Below, in pieces: positions 46,823 through 55,979 of a DNA stretch of 64,000 bases. The DNA is taken from positions 186,001-250,000 of the forward strand of contig CBDETN010000026.1 in assembly GCA_965242915.1 (NCBI GenBank). Direction: 5' to 3'. This DNA comes from CAJXII01 sp965242915 (GTDB lineage: Bacteria; Campylobacterota; Campylobacteria; Campylobacterales; Arcobacteraceae). A model generated the notes under the pieces. That model was not told the origin of the DNA and did not search any database. It saw only the letters and a program-made list of their open reading frames with translations. The position numbers and the translations under genes are program-made. How positions within the stretch are numbered: position 1 is the stretch's first letter; each line of letters opens with the position of its first letter.

Positions 46823-47020
46823 TTATTGTAATATTTCTTGAACTCGCCCTACTTCTCCATTGGTTAACATCACTTTTATACCATGAGGATGAGTAGGAGA
46901 ATTTGTTAAAAGCTTTTTAACAACCCCTTGGGTTAATTTTCCACTTCTTTGGTCTTGTTTTAAAACAATATTTACTTTTAAACCTTGTTTTACATCGAAT
47001 CTTTTTTTAGGATTACCCAT
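46823..47020 (-). CDS. YwbE-family protein
   Basis: A 65-residue protein of the YwbE type: VKQGLKVNIVLKQDQRSGKLTQGVVKKLLTNSPTHPHGIKVML and GEVGRVQEIL. Members of this family are small, widespread and functionally uncharacterised; the fold is predicted to be an SH3-like beta barrel. It is convergent with the flavoprotein gene and follows the unknown gene at 47.0-47.5 kb by one base. Confidence 0.85.
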   Translation of the reverse strand: MGNPKKRFDVKQGLKVNIVLKQDQRSGKLTQGVVKKLLTNSPTHPHGIKVMLTNGEVGRVQEILQ

Positions 47021-47021
47021 C

Positions 47022-47516
47022 TTAGTCTGCTTTTATTTCGTAACTTAATATTTTTTTTGCAAATTCTATATTAAAAAAGAAGATAATTTTAAACATTAAA
47101 TCAACTTTTGTTTTCTTTTCTTGGGTTGCATCTAAAATAGATAACTCAAATCCCTCACAAGTTTCATCTTTAGGAATAACAGTAATACTTACAGGCTTTA
47201 AGGCTCTCATCATATTCATAGTATTCTTATAATCTTTTGGCTTCAGTCCGGCAATTATATCTCCGTCTCTTTCCTCTTTTACCATCGCTGTATAAAGAGT
47301 ATTTAGAGTATCTTTATAGATTGATTTACCCCAAGTTAGTTTTCCACTACTATAATGAAATATTGCAGTTTTATTTAAAAGTGCTTTTGGTTTTGAAGCT
47401 TTAATATCTTCAATCATTTGTAAAAATGGATTTACTCCACCTAGAGCTGCGACTTTTGATAAAAGGTCATTGTGTAATTGTTCTTTTTGGTCAGTTGATA
47501 AATCATTAAAATTCAT
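47022..47516 (-). CDS. cytoplasmic protein of unknown function
   Basis: A 164-residue soluble protein (MNFNDLSTDQKEQLHNDLLSK at the start, ILSYEIKAD at the end). It has a Lys-rich middle and a hydrophobic stretch DLMFKIIFFFNIEFAKKIL that is more likely a buried helix than a membrane span. AAGGAAAC precedes the ATG. It forms a two-gene unit with ywbE. I do not recognise a family. Confidence 0.6.
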   Translation of the reverse strand: MNFNDLSTDQKEQLHNDLLSKVAALGGVNPFLQMIEDIKASKPKALLNKTAIFHYSSGKLTWGKSIYKDTLNTLYTAMVKEERDGDIIAGLKPKDYKNTMNMMRALKPVSITVIPKDETCEGFELSILDATQEKKTKVDLMFKIIFFFNIEFAKKILSYEIKAD

Positions 47517-47612
47517 ATTCTTGTTTCCTTGATTTGTTTTTGTTTATATGTGGAAGTATATCTAAATTAAATAAAGTTTATTTAAGTTTAGAAATATTAC
47601 GCTAGAATATTA

Positions 47613-48883
47613 TAATACCCCAAGAAAATAAGAACGAAAAAATAAGATTCTTATTCCTAAAAAGTTAAAATAATAAAATATTTAATAGGGGTAAAAAATG
47701 AGTACAAAAAGAAGAATATTTACAGCAGAATTTAAAACAAAAATTGTTTTAGAAGTTTTAAAAGGTGAAAAGACTTTAAATGAGATAGCAAGTAAAAATA
47801 ATATAACACCTAAAAATATCCAAAATTGGAAGAAGATATTTTTGGATAATGCAGAGTTGGCAATGGAGCCTGCAAAGGCTATCAAAGAATATAAAGACGA
47901 AAACTTAAAATTACAATCTAAAATAGATGATTATGCAAAGATAGTAGGTAAAATGACAGTTGAAAAGGAATGGCTTGAGGAAAAGCTACAAAGCTTGGAC
48001 TTATCTAATAAAAAAGAGTTGATAGAGTCTAAGCTAACATATATTTCAGTATCAACTCAATGTAAACTTATAAAATTAAATCCAAGCAGCTTATATTATA
48101 AGCCTATAGAAAATAAGCATAAAATATCACTCAAAGATAATATAAATGATATTTATGAGCAAATACCAATATATGGAGCTTTAAAAGTTCATCAGCAACT
48201 TTTAGAAGATGGATACAATATAAGTTTGAATACTGTTTATAAATATAGACAAGAGATGGGTTTAAAGCCAATATTAGCAGTTAAACCAATAAATCTATCA
48301 ATACCAGATAAGCAACATAAAAAATACTCTTACAAGCTTAGAGGAGTTGACATAGTAAAAGCAAATCAAGTATGGAGTACGGATATAACATATATCAAGA
48401 TTAATGGCGGCATGGTTTATTTAGCAGCTATAATTGATTGGTATTCTAAAGCTGTACTATCTTGGAAAATATCCAACACTATGGATTCAGCTTTAACAAT
48501 GGATGTTTTAAATGAAGCATTATCGCTATATGGTAAACCTGAAATATTTAATACAGATCAAGGCAGTCATTAAAAGATAATGGCATCACTATCTCAATGG
48601 ATGGTAAAGGTAGAGCTACTGATAATATTTGTATAGAGAGATTCTGGCGAAGTGCAAAAGTTGAAAGAATTTATCTAAATGAATATAACACAATTAAAGA
48701 GTTAAAAACTGATGTGAAAGATTATATTGATTTTTATAATCATAAAAGATTTCATCAAACTTTAAATTATAAAAAACCAATGAGTTTTTATTATGATAAA
48801 TTAGTTGAAATTGTGGCATAAGGTAACAGGTGAAAAAGAGAATAAGGATTTAGAAAAAGTTGTCTTGTCTTCTTGGGGTATTA
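47613..48883 (+). mobile_element. IS3-family insertion sequence, copy 2
   Basis: Both ends read TAATACCCCAAGAA, inverted. The copy is about 58 bases shorter than copy 1 because of two internal deletions, of 28 and 30 bases. It lies between the unknown gene at 47.5 kb and uvrC. No clear target duplication was found. Confidence 0.88.
47698..48821 (+). pseudogene. IS3-family transposase with frameshifting deletion
   Basis: The frame is intact through the position where copy 1 has its stop, up to FNTDQGS, then a 28-base deletion shifts it and a TAA follows (at 48571-48573). A second deletion of 30 bases, between two TATGATA repeats, removes ten residues near the C-terminus without changing frame. 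The catalytic Glu region (NICIERFWRS) survives only in the shifted frame. The two copies thus died by different lesions. Confidence 0.88.
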
Positions 48884-48936
48884 TAATTTATCATATTAAA
48901 TAACATCATAGCACGAATAGACTATAATACCGCATA

Positions 48937-50751
48937 ATGACATTAGAAAACAGATTAAAACAACTTCCTTTAGATGCCGGTGTTTATCAATACTTTGATA
49001 AAGATGGCAAACTTCTTTATATTGGTAAAGCCAAAGTGCTTAAAAATCGTGTAAAAAGCTATTTTAAGTTTACACCAACTTTAGTGCCATCTGATAAACT
49101 AAGCCCTCGTATTTATAAGATGATCAGTGAAGTGGCTCAATTAGACTATATAGTAGTAAACAATGAAAATGATGCTTTGATTTTAGAAAACTCACTTATC
49201 AAGCAGCTTAAACCAAAATACAATATTTTACTTCGTGATGATAAAACTTATCCATATATTTATATTGACTATTCTGAAGATTTTCCACGATTAGAGATTA
49301 CTAGAAAAGTGTTAAAAGGTGCAGGGATTAAATACTTTGGTCCATATAGTATAGGTGCCAGGGATATGCTTGACAGTATATATGAGATAGTTCCATTAGT
49401 TCAAAAGAAATCTTGCATTAAAGGCGGTAAGGCGTGTTTATTTTATCAAATGGGTAAATGCCTTGCGCCTTGTGAAGAAAAGGTATCACAAGCAGAGTAT
49501 TTAAAGCTAATTGATACTGCTATAGGTTACATTCAAAATAAATCTGCATTAACAGCAAAACTTCAAGATAAAATGATTGAATTAAGTCAAGATATGAGAT
49601 TTGAAGAGGCTATGACTTTAAGAGACAGAATAAAGACAATTCAGAAATCAGAGATCAAATCAACGCTTGATTTTGCTAAAGATGAAGACTATGACTTGTT
49701 TGCAGTTAAATTAGGTGTGACTAAAGCTGTGATCGTGAAGATGTTTATAAGAGGTGGTAAGCTTATATCTGCAAATCATAACTATATAAATATCAGCGAA
49801 GATATGCAAGAGTTGGATGAGGTTTATAACAGTGCTATTGTTGGATATTATAATTCAGATTTACCTTATGTTCCCAAGAATATTTTAGTAGCTGTTGAGC
49901 TTGAAGATAAGAGTAGTTTAGAACAATTTATAGCTTCTAAATTTGATAAAAAGGTTTCATTGGTTGTTCCTAAAATTGGAATAAAAAAACAACTGTTAGA
50001 AGTTGCTTTTAAAAATTGTGTAGAGCTTTTAAAGATAGATAAGACAAATACAAATATTGTAAATGAAGAGATAAAAGAGCTATTTAACTTATACAAAACA
50101 CCATATAGATTTGAATGTTTTGACAATTCTCATATGATGGGTCAGGCTACAGTTGGTGCAATGGTTGTATGGGATGATAATAAGTTTTTTAAAGAGGATT
50201 ATCGGTTATACAATTTGGAGGTTAAAGATGAATATGCACAAATGAGAGAAACTTTGATGCGTCGAGTCGCAAGATTTGAAGAAAATCCACCTCCTGATAT
50301 GTGGATCATTGATGGTGGGTTAACACTTCTTAAGTTGGCAAATGACATTTGTAAAAGTGTTGGAGTTACACTTGATATGGCTGCTATTTCTAAAGAAAAA
50401 GTTGATGCCAAAGCTCATCGGGCAAAAGGTAGTGCAAAAGATATTTTATACACTTTAGATGAAAGATACAAATTAGAACCAAGTGATAAAAGATTGCAGT
50501 TTATCCAAAGAGTGCGAGATGAAGCTCATAGATGTGCCATAGGCTTTCATAAAAAGAAAAAACGACAGGAAGATAAGCAAATATCACTTTTGGATATTAA
50601 GGGCATTGGAAAGGCTAAAGTAACTAAGCTGTTAAACTATTTTGGTACCTTTGAGGCTGTTAAGAGTGCTAATGTTGAAGAGTTAAAAGAAGTATTAAAT
50701 GAAAAAGATAGTATCCTTATATTAAATCATTTTAACAATACGGACAAATAA
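48937..50751 (+). CDS. uvrC: excinuclease ABC subunit C
   Basis: UvrC makes both incisions in nucleotide excision repair after UvrA and UvrB find the lesion. The N-terminal GIY-YIG nuclease is AGVYQYFDKDGKLLYIGKAK. A Cys-rich linker (CIKGGKACLFYQMGKCLAPC), the UVR helix pair (DMRFEEAMTLRDRIKTIQ), the RNase H-like nuclease (ECFDNSHMMGQATVGAMVV) and a C-terminal helix-hairpin-helix (LLDIKGIGKAKVTKLLNYFG) follow. The 604-residue length is normal. TATAAT ends 8 bases before the ATG and there is no ribosome binding site. alr starts right after its stop. Confidence 0.97.
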   Translation: MTLENRLKQLPLDAGVYQYFDKDGKLLYIGKAKVLKNRVKSYFKFTPTLVPSDKLSPRIYKMISEVAQLDYIVVNNENDALILENSLIKQLKPKYNILLRDDKTYPYIYIDYSEDFPRLEITRKVLKGAGIKYFGPYSIGARDMLDSIYEIVPLVQKKSCIKGGKACLFYQMGKCLAPCEEKVSQAEYLKLIDTAIGYIQNKSALTAKLQDKMIELSQDMRFEEAMTLRDRIKTIQKSEIKSTLDFAKDEDYDLFAVKLGVTKAVIVKMFIRGGKLISANHNYINISEDMQELDEVYNSAIVGYYNSDLPYVPKNILVAVELEDKSSLEQFIASKFDKKVSLVVPKIGIKKQLLEVAFKNCVELLKIDKTNTNIVNEEIKELFNLYKTPYRFECFDNSHMMGQATVGAMVVWDDNKFFKEDYRLYNLEVKDEYAQMRETLMRRVARFEENPPPDMWIIDGGLTLLKLANDICKSVGVTLDMAAISKEKVDAKAHRAKGSAKDILYTLDERYKLEPSDKRLQFIQRVRDEAHRCAIGFHKKKKRQEDKQISLLDIKGIGKAKVTKLLNYFGTFEAVKSANVEELKEVLNEKDSILILNHFNNTDK

Positions 50752-51780
50752 TTGGCAAAAATATTACTTAATAAATCAAATTTCTTTCATAATCTTGAAA
50801 TCTGTTCAAATCAAGCTGGTGGAAAAGATCAAATCGCAATAGTTTTAAAAGATAATGCTTACGGACATGGACTGTTGGAAATTGCACAAATGGCTTGCGA
50901 GTTTGGTATAACAAAAGCAGTAGTGCGAACAGTAAAAGAAGCTCAAAAAATAGAGACTTTTTTCACACAAATCTTAATTTTAGCTGATATACCAACCACT
51001 ACTTTGGCACATAGTTTTCACATAACAATCAATAGCTTAGAAGATATAGATAAAATGGGGGCTGGAGCTAATATTGCTATCAAAGTTGATACAGGAATGC
51101 ATAGACATGGAATTTTACCAAAAGAGCTAGAAGCCTGTATTTATGGGGCTTACAGAAAAAAACTAAATATAAAGTCAGTGTTTATGCACCATAGAAGTGC
51201 TGATACATTAAGTAGTGAATATTTTTGGCAAAAAGACTTATTTAAAGGGATTGTAGAGGATAGCAAAAAAATATGTGCCAAATTAAATTTACCTGAAATT
51301 GCCTTTCACAGTAGTAATTCAAGTGCTTTGTTTAGGAATAATAATTTTAGTGAAGAGTATTGCCGAATAGGTATTGCTGCTTATGGATATTTGGAAAACA
51401 AAAGTCCCTTAAAAGTCCCAAATTTAAAACCTGTACTCTCTCTACATGCATCTAAAATTTCAACAAGAGTTTTATCTTCAGGTCAAAGGGTAGGATACGG
51501 TGGAACTTTTACAGTAAAAGAAGATATGAGCATATCAACTTATGATATTGGATATGCAGATGGTTTTATGAGAATTGATCCTAGTGTAAACTTTACAGTT
51601 AAAGATGGTGAAAGTCTCTTAGGAAGAGTTTCTATGGATAACATAAGTGTAAGTGGACAAAGTGATGAAATTTGTTTGTTTGATGATGTAAAAGAGTTAG
51701 CTAATATACATAATACAATCAGCTATGAGATTCTGACTTCTTTATCTGCTGATATAAAAAGACAAATAGTAGAGGATTAA
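50752..51780 (+). CDS. alr: alanine racemase
   Basis: Alr makes D-alanine for peptidoglycan, with PLP. The PLP lysine is in IAIVLKDNAYGHGLLEIA, and the second catalytic residue, Tyr, is in GQRVGYGGTF. Other family segments are VDTGMHRHGI, IAFHSSNSSALF and GRVSMDNISV. The 342-residue length is slightly below the usual 355-375. The start is TTG immediately following the uvrC stop, so expression depends on uvrC. It is convergent with the recombinase-like gene downstream. Confidence 0.93.
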   Translation: MAKILLNKSNFFHNLEICSNQAGGKDQIAIVLKDNAYGHGLLEIAQMACEFGITKAVVRTVKEAQKIETFFTQILILADIPTTTLAHSFHITINSLEDIDKMGAGANIAIKVDTGMHRHGILPKELEACIYGAYRKKLNIKSVFMHHRSADTLSSEYFWQKDLFKGIVEDSKKICAKLNLPEIAFHSSNSSALFRNNNFSEEYCRIGIAAYGYLENKSPLKVPNLKPVLSLHASKISTRVLSSGQRVGYGGTFTVKEDMSISTYDIGYADGFMRIDPSVNFTVKDGESLLGRVSMDNISVSGQSDEICLFDDVKELANIHNTISYEILTSLSADIKRQIVED

Positions 51781-51789
51781 TATCTCCTC

Positions 51790-52425
51790 TTAAGCTATTT
51801 GTTTAGCCTCAACATCTTCTCTGATGTTTCTTTTCTTAACATAATTGTTTAGTCCGATATGATTGTTATAACCAAGTATTTTAGCTATTTTTCTTACGCT
51901 TAAACCAAGACCTAGAAGTTCTTCTATTTTATCTCTTTGCAGATCAAATTTAGATTTTTGAATTGTACCTTTTGGTTTACCTAGATGAACACCGTCAAGT
52001 TTTTTAGCCGTAAGTGCCTCTTTTGTTCTTAAACTCATTAAATCTTTTTCAAGTGATATCGTCATACCTATCATACCAAGTATCATTTTGGTAAGCATAT
52101 CATTTTTATCTATTAAATCAAGATTTTGTTGAATACTGATAATTCTTACATCATTATCCAAAAGATGATTGATCATCTTTAAAATAGATGCAGTAGTTCT
52201 GCCAAATACATTGATATCATAAACTAAAACAGTACATCCTTCTTTACAATCTTCAAGTAATATAAGCATATTTTGTTCTTCATTAGGAACATTTACTTCA
52301 ACCTTCACACTGCTGTAAAGTTCAAGATTATTTTGGATTAAATATTGTTTAATACCGTTAATCTGCATTTGTGTGTATTCGTCATTATTTGTATTGACTC
52401 TAATAAAACTAATAAGCTTTTCCAT
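51790..52425 (-). CDS. serine-recombinase-like protein without catalytic serine
   Basis: The 211 residues follow the resolvase/invertase plan: N-terminal catalytic-type domain (LISFIRVNTNND, VLVYDINVFGRTTASIL, DKNDMLTKMILGMIGMTISLEKDLMSLRTKEAL) and a C-terminal helix-turn-helix (EELLGLGLSVRKIAKILGYNNHIGLNNYVKK). Active members have RVST with the nucleophile Ser; here the motif is RVNT, an Asn. The second conserved DRLxR segment is also altered (DINVFGR). So strand cleavage is doubtful, and the protein may act only as a DNA-binding factor. Two 42-bp repeats lie upstream. Confidence 0.75.
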   Translation of the reverse strand: MEKLISFIRVNTNNDEYTQMQINGIKQYLIQNNLELYSSVKVEVNVPNEEQNMLILLEDCKEGCTVLVYDINVFGRTTASILKMINHLLDNDVRIISIQQNLDLIDKNDMLTKMILGMIGMTISLEKDLMSLRTKEALTAKKLDGVHLGKPKGTIQKSKFDLQRDKIEELLGLGLSVRKIAKILGYNNHIGLNNYVKKRNIREDVEAKQIA

Positions 52426-52791
52426 AATATCTCCTGTTTAAAAATGTATAAATGATATAAGAATAATAATATAAAATGTATAAATATCTCATTAATTATT
52501 TTACAAAATGTTACAATATCTTAACTTAAACTAATATTAAGAAATGATATGCGCACTAACCACACTAAATATAGATAATTTAACATATTGTTTTATAAAA
52601 AAAATAAATAATTACAAACTGTATAAGATTATTCTTAAATATCTAACAAAATGTTATAGTATTTATTCTTAAACTAATATTAAGAAAAGTATATTTTAAA
52701 GATAAATTTTGTAAATAATTGAAGAAATCTCTATTTTCAGGTAATTACTACTCTTGATTTGATAAAATAAAAATCTTAAAAGGATTGTTAT
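52426..52791. promoter_or_regulatory. divergent control region between the recombinase-like gene and ubiX
   Basis: This 366-base gap holds no gene. It is extremely AT-rich and contains the paired 42-bp repeats. The ubiX end has AAAAGGATTG before the ATG, and the recombinase-like gene has AGGAGATATT before its ATG. Promoters for both genes must lie here. Confidence 0.6.
52503..52687 (+). repeat. pair of 42-bp direct repeats
   Basis: The copies lie at 52503-52544 and 52646-52687, 143 bases apart, same orientation, and agree at 36 of 42 positions. The last 20 bases, CTTAAACTAATATTAAGAAA, are identical and contain the palindrome CTTAA/TTAAG; the first 11, ACAAAATGTTA, are also identical. They look like binding sites for a dimeric protein, with the nearby recombinase-like protein as the first candidate. 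Confidence 0.75.
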
Positions 52792-53349
52792 ATGAAGCTA
52801 ATTATTGCTGTTACCGGGGCTAGTGGTGTAGAACTCGGGTTGAAATTTGTTAAATTGCTCCCTTTACATATTAAAGCCCACTTGATATTGTCAAATGGTG
52901 CTAAAATTACGATGAAATATGAGAATTCTCAAGATTTAAAAAATGTTTTAGATAAAGAAAATGTAAAATTATATGAAGATAATGAACTTTGGGCAAGTAT
53001 AGCATCAGGTTCTTATGGTGCCAATAAGATGATAATAGTACCTTGCAGTATGAATACTTTGGCAAAATGTACAGTTGGTATCAGTGATACTTTAATTACA
53101 AGAGCTTTTAGTGTAATGCTAAAAGAGAGAAGAAGTATCGTTTTAGCTCCAAGAGAGATGCCCTACAGTACAATAACATTAGAAAATATGACCAAACTAT
53201 CAACTCTTGGGGTTACTATAGCACCACCGGTGTTGGGGTATTATTCCAAACAACATACATTAAAAGATATGGAAAACTTTATGATTGGTAAGTGGTTTGA
53301 TTTATTAGATATAGAAAATGACTTATATAAACGATGGGGAGATAGTTAG
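52792..53349 (+). CDS. ubiX: flavin prenyltransferase
   Basis: UbiX attaches a dimethylallyl group to FMN, giving the prenylated cofactor of UbiD-type decarboxylases. The flavin-binding start AVTGASGVELGLKFVKLL, the phosphate-binding GSYGANKMIIVPCSMNTLAK and the prenyl site LAPREMPYSTITLENM are all present. The 185 residues are normal. In this group the UbiD partner may work in menaquinone synthesis. It opens the tight run ubiX-coaD-tmk, with coaD starting at its last base. Confidence 0.95.
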   Translation: MKLIIAVTGASGVELGLKFVKLLPLHIKAHLILSNGAKITMKYENSQDLKNVLDKENVKLYEDNELWASIASGSYGANKMIIVPCSMNTLAKCTVGISDTLITRAFSVMLKERRSIVLAPREMPYSTITLENMTKLSTLGVTIAPPVLGYYSKQHTLKDMENFMIGKWFDLLDIENDLYKRWGDS

Positions 53350-53819
53350 TGAAATATAAAAGAGCAATTTACAGCGGGACATTTGATCCTATTACAAATG
53401 GACATATTGATGTTATTAAACGAGCTTTAAAGGTATTTGATGAAGTTGTTATTGCTATTGCTCATTCAGATGCTAAAAAACCTATGTTTGATATAGATAA
53501 ACGGGTTAAATTAGTAAAACTTGCTACACAAAACTTAAATGGTGTTCAAGTAGAATCATTTGATACTTTACTTGTAGATTTTGCGAAAATACAGAATATA
53601 AAACATATTGTCAGAGGATTAAGAGCTGTTAGTGATTTTGAATTTGAATTACAAATGGGCTATGCAAACTCATCACTTGATAAAGATATTGAAACCATAT
53701 ATTTAATGCCAACATTAGAAAATGCTTTTGTCAGTTCATCAATAGTAAGAGAACTTATAAGATTTGATGGAAATTTTAGCCATCTTGTGCCGGAAAATAT
53801 TATAAAGGAATTAAAATAA
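53349..53819 (+). CDS. coaD: phosphopantetheine adenylyltransferase
   Basis: CoaD carries out the fourth step of coenzyme A synthesis, joining ATP to phosphopantetheine. The nucleotidyl-transferase motif (T/H)xGH is in YSGTFDPITNGHIDVI. RGLRAVSDFEFELQMGYAN and the ISSxxxR-like VSSSIVREL are family markers. The 156 residues are normal. The start is GTG, overlapping the ubiX stop, and the gene ends on the first base of tmk, so the three genes are translated together. Confidence 0.97.
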   Translation: MKYKRAIYSGTFDPITNGHIDVIKRALKVFDEVVIAIAHSDAKKPMFDIDKRVKLVKLATQNLNGVQVESFDTLLVDFAKIQNIKHIVRGLRAVSDFEFELQMGYANSSLDKDIETIYLMPTLENAFVSSSIVRELIRFDGNFSHLVPENIIKELK

Positions 53820-54382
53820 TGTATATTGTAATTGAAGGAATTGATACAGCAGGCAAATCAACACAGTTAGATATCTTGCAAAAAAAGTATCCAGATGCAA
53901 TTTTTACAAAAGAACCAGGTGCAACTGAAATTGGAAAAGAATTAAGAGAGATGGTTTTATCAGGACGGGCAAAATCAAAAATGGCTGAGATGTTTATATT
54001 TTTAGCTGATCGTGCGGAGCACATAGAAGAGGTAATTCTCCCAAACAAGGATAATTTGGTAATAAGTGATAGAAGTCTGATAAGTGGAATAGCTTATGCA
54101 AAAGATATGCCATTGGAAATTGTAACATCTTTAAATCTTATGGCTACAAACAATACTTTACCGTCTCATGTAGTTTTATTGGAGTTAAGTCGTGAAGAAT
54201 TAACTAAACGATTGAGTGCAAAAGAAAATGACAGTATTGAATCTCGCGGGATTGACTATTTACTTGATATTCAAGATAGGTTAAAACAATCAATCCAATT
54301 ATTAGAATTAAATCATATTTTTATTGATGCAAGTGACAGTATAGATGATATTGCACAACAAATAGAAAAGTTTTTGGAATAA
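53819..54382 (+). CDS. tmk: thymidylate kinase
   Basis: Tmk phosphorylates dTMP to dTDP. The P-loop is IEGIDTAGKSTQ, the DR motif ISDRSLISGIAY, and the lid region EELTKRLSAKENDSIESRG. At 187 residues it is somewhat shorter than E. coli Tmk (213). It is the last gene of the ubiX-coaD-tmk unit; a hairpin follows at about 50 bases. The next gene in the same direction, hisS, is nearly 5 kb away because of the operon inserted between them. Confidence 0.95.
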   Translation: MYIVIEGIDTAGKSTQLDILQKKYPDAIFTKEPGATEIGKELREMVLSGRAKSKMAEMFIFLADRAEHIEEVILPNKDNLVISDRSLISGIAYAKDMPLEIVTSLNLMATNNTLPSHVVLLELSREELTKRLSAKENDSIESRGIDYLLDIQDRLKQSIQLLELNHIFIDASDSIDDIAQQIEKFLE

Positions 54383-54796
54383 AAATAAATGGTTTAATAC
54401 AATCAGGCATATCAGGATGAAATTTTACTAGAACAATAAATTGTTCTTATTTATCAATACTAATTTAAAACTTTTTTTATTTCACTTCGAGTGATACTTC
54501 TTTGTCATTAGCATTTTTATACAATGTATAAATTTTTATTTATTTATATTCGATTATTATAATTATGTATTAGTCTCTATTGCCTTATTTCTTTTCTTTT
54601 GATAAATATTTTAAAATTTACATTCATTTGCTATTTTATACCAATATCTGAGTTAAATAACAAGATTATATAACTTACTAAATATTGACTTTTTTTATTA
54701 GCTACTTTTAAAATAAAAGCTCAATACTTTGATATATAACCTCATTAAATTTATCTTATTTGTTATGCATATTTATAATATATATAAAATTAATTT
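54383..54796. other. non-coding AT-rich gap with hairpin
   Basis: The gap separates convergent tmk and the aminotransferase. AGAACAAT (54431-54438) and ATTGTTCT (54441-54448) form an 8-bp palindrome with a two-base centre, followed by TATTTATC; it could be the tmk terminator. I see no gene in the remaining 340 bases. Confidence 0.5.
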
Positions 54797-55978
54797 TTAT
54801 TTTTTAATACTTTTGACAAATTTTTCAATTCTATTTATACCATCTTTTATAGTATTTTCGTCTGTAGCAAATGAAAATCTAAAATAGCCATCAAGTCCAA
54901 AACCAATTCCGGGAATGACAGCTACCCCATATTTATTTAAGAGTTCTTTACAAAATTTAATACTATCTTCTTCAATATCTTTAATATTTACAAAAAGATA
55001 AAATGCTCCTTGCGGTTTTATTACACTTAATCCATCAATTTTATTAAATAATTTAAAACCTAAGTTTCTTCTATTTTCAAATTCTATTTTCATATTAGTA
55101 ATATCATTATCAACTAAACCTTCAAAAACTGTTATAGCAGCATATTGTGTTATAGAATTAATATTTGATGTACTTTGTGACTGTAACTTATTCATTGCCT
55201 TAATTAATTCTTGATTAGGTGTTGCAACATAACCAAATCTCCATCCTGTCATTGCAACAGACTTACTAAGTCCATTAACGGTAATTGTTCTTTGATACAT
55301 ATCATCATTAATACTAGCAGTTGCAGTAAATTCTAAATTATCATAAACTAATTTTTCATACATCTCATCACTAACAACCCAAATATTAGTATCTTTTAAA
55401 ACTATTGCTAATTCTTGAAGTTCTTGTTTAGAGTAGGTTGAACCAGTTGGATTTGATGGTGTAGTCAAAACTAATACTTTTGTTTTTGGAGTAATAGCAC
55501 TTTTTAATTGTTCAGCAGTTATTTTAAAGTCACTTTTATCATCAGTATTAATTATTACAGGTATTCCATTACTGTATTTTACAAGTTCTGGATATGTTAC
55601 CCAATAAGGTGCTGGTATTATAACTTCATCACCATTATCAATTAAAGATTGGAAAATATTAAACAAACTATGTTTTGCTCCAACACTAACGATGATGTCT
55701 CTTGGTTCATAATTAAGATTATTTTCTCTTTTTAATTTATTAACTATTGACTGTCTTAGTTCTATTGTTCCTGCTACTGCTGTATATTTTGTATGATTAT
55801 TGTTTAAAGCTTCTACGGCACTATCTTTAATTCTTTGTGGCGTATCAAAATCAGGTTCTCCTGCACTAAAGCTAATTACATCTTTCCCCTCTTGCTTTAA
55901 ATCCCTTGCTAATGTTGAAATCTCTATAGTTAAAGATTCAGCTAGTGTATTAATCCTATTTGTTATTTGTGGTACCAT
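54797..55978 (-). CDS. aspC: aspartate aminotransferase, intact paralogue
   Basis: A class I PLP aminotransferase of 393 residues. The PLP lysine is in NGLSKSVAMTGWRFGY, the phosphate site in SVGAKHSLFNIFQ, and FSAGEPDFDTPQRI and LTTPSNPTGSTYS are typical of the Thermus-type aspartate aminotransferases. It is closely similar along its whole length to the broken gene at 10.5-11.7 kb. It is last in an operon with the MFS transporter, whose stop lies two bases before this ATG. Its function may be general aspartate synthesis or a special substrate in this pathway. Confidence 0.9.
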   Translation of the reverse strand: MVPQITNRINTLAESLTIEISTLARDLKQEGKDVISFSAGEPDFDTPQRIKDSAVEALNNNHTKYTAVAGTIELRQSIVNKLKRENNLNYEPRDIIVSVGAKHSLFNIFQSLIDNGDEVIIPAPYWVTYPELVKYSNGIPVIINTDDKSDFKITAEQLKSAITPKTKVLVLTTPSNPTGSTYSKQELQELAIVLKDTNIWVVSDEMYEKLVYDNLEFTATASINDDMYQRTITVNGLSKSVAMTGWRFGYVATPNQELIKAMNKLQSQSTSNINSITQYAAITVFEGLVDNDITNMKIEFENRRNLGFKLFNKIDGLSVIKPQGAFYLFVNIKDIEEDSIKFCKELLNKYGVAVIPGIGFGLDGYFRFSFATDENTIKDGINRIEKFVKSIKK

Positions 55979-55979
55979 T

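Noticed and set aside
51765..51797. AGAGGA/TCCTCT hairpin at the alr end as a bidirectional terminator
   Set aside because: The stem is only 6 bp, overlaps the alr stop codon and lacks a clear T-run, so it is not listed as a feature.
54431..54448. The AGAACAAT palindrome as an operator
   Set aside because: Its position downstream of tmk and before a convergent gene suits a terminator better; there is no neighbouring promoter to control.
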